A model generated the notes under the pieces. It was not told the DNA's origin. It ran no database searches and was given only the letters and a program-made list of their open reading frames with translations. From contig DBUY01000076.1 of the NCBI GenBank assembly GCA_002308435.1, forward strand, positions 1,005 to 15,247: a stretch of 14,243 nt of DNA. The letters run 5' to 3'. This DNA is from Proteobacteria bacterium UBA1278. GTDB lineage: Bacteria; Pseudomonadota; Gammaproteobacteria; Comchoanobacterales; Comchoanobacteraceae. The position numbers were made by a program, and so were the translations under genes. Every line of letters begins with the position of its first letter. The first letter of the stretch is position 1. Below, one piece after another: positions 13,977-14,243 of this stretch.

Positions 13977-14243
13977 GTGTCTGAATTAAAATTGTATCGA
14001 AACATTGGGATATCTGCTCACGTAGATGCTGGAAAGACCACAACTACTGAGCGTATTCTGTTGTATTCAGGTATTACACACAAGATTGGTGAGGTTCATG
14101 ATGGCAACGCTGTTATGGACTGGATGGAGCAAGAGCAGGAGCGAGGTATTACCATTACCTCTGCTGCGACAACCATCAACTGGTCTGGGATGGACAAACA
14201 GTTTAAGAAGCATCATATTAATATTATCGATACACCAGGTCAC
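13977..14243 (+). CDS. fusA: Elongation factor G, 5' part (continues beyond window)
   Basis: EF-G is the GTPase that drives tRNA-mRNA translocation and, with the recycling factor, splits ribosomes. The first 89 residues are present. They begin MSELKLYRNIGISAHVDAGKTT, which contains the P-loop G1 motif. Switch I (EQEQERGITITSAATT) with the invariant G2 threonine follows, then the G3 motif DTPGH, where the window ends. The N-terminus is a few residues shorter than in E. coli (MARTTPIARYRNIG). The 4-nt gap after rpsG and the ribosome binding site inside rpsG suggest translational coupling. In related bacteria tuf often follows, but that lies outside the window. Confidence 0.98.
   Translation, partial: MSELKLYRNIGISAHVDAGKTTTTERILLYSGITHKIGEVHDGNAVMDWMEQEQERGITITSAATTINWSGMDKQFKKHHINIIDTPGH

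Noticed and set aside
1..14243. Mobile elements, CRISPR arrays, integration sites or transferred islands
   Set aside because: No transposase, integrase, regularly spaced repeat or direct-repeat boundary was seen; the window is continuous conserved housekeeping sequence.

Overview
The window is a single, tightly packed stretch of the core translation/transcription locus of a bacterium, all on the + strand. In order it holds the 3' part of tuf (EF-Tu), tRNA-Trp, secE, nusG, rplK, rplA, rplJ, rplL, a fused rpoB-rpoC gene, rpsL, rpsG and the first 89 codons of fusA (EF-G). The gene order and the RpoB/RpoC, NusG and SecE sequences point to a gammaproteobacterium: RpoC aligns to the E. coli protein without net gaps over its first ~460 residues, and lineage-specific insertions typical of Gram-negative RNA polymerase are present. 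Many normally invariant residues are changed, which suggests a fast-evolving and perhaps host-associated lineage. I cannot name the genus.

Layout. Positions 1-4123 form a compact operon with gaps of about 5-20 nt: tuf, then a tRNA-Trp gene without encoded CCA, the translocase subunit SecE, the elongation factor NusG with an acidic N-terminal extension, and ribosomal proteins L11, L1, L10 and L7/L12. A strong hairpin at 4147-4177 fills most of the 88-nt gap before RNA polymerase. Positions 4212-12605 are one uninterrupted 2797-codon reading frame encoding beta and beta' as a single chain. RpoB's last aligned residue and RpoC's first aligned residue are separated by only four codons, and the codon aligned with the RpoC initiator is GTA. 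Positions 12606-12953 are non-coding: two large overlapping hairpins at the rpoBC 3' end, a weaker hairpin, then a near-consensus sigma70 promoter (TTGACA, 17 nt, TAAAAT) that drives rpsL-rpsG-fusA.

Together the genes supply the elongation machinery (EF-Tu, EF-G, the ribosomal stalk and GTPase centre, decoding-centre S12 and S7), the RNA polymerase catalytic core and the factor that couples it to ribosomes (NusG), and the Sec channel.

The points most worth following up are the rpoB-rpoC fusion, substitutions at near-universal polymerase positions (the rifampicin pocket, and the residue after the catalytic Asp triad), a ~48-residue insertion in S7, and the absence of room for the usual L10 and S7 autoregulatory leaders. 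Comparisons with E. coli and Mycobacterium are from memory, not computed alignments.
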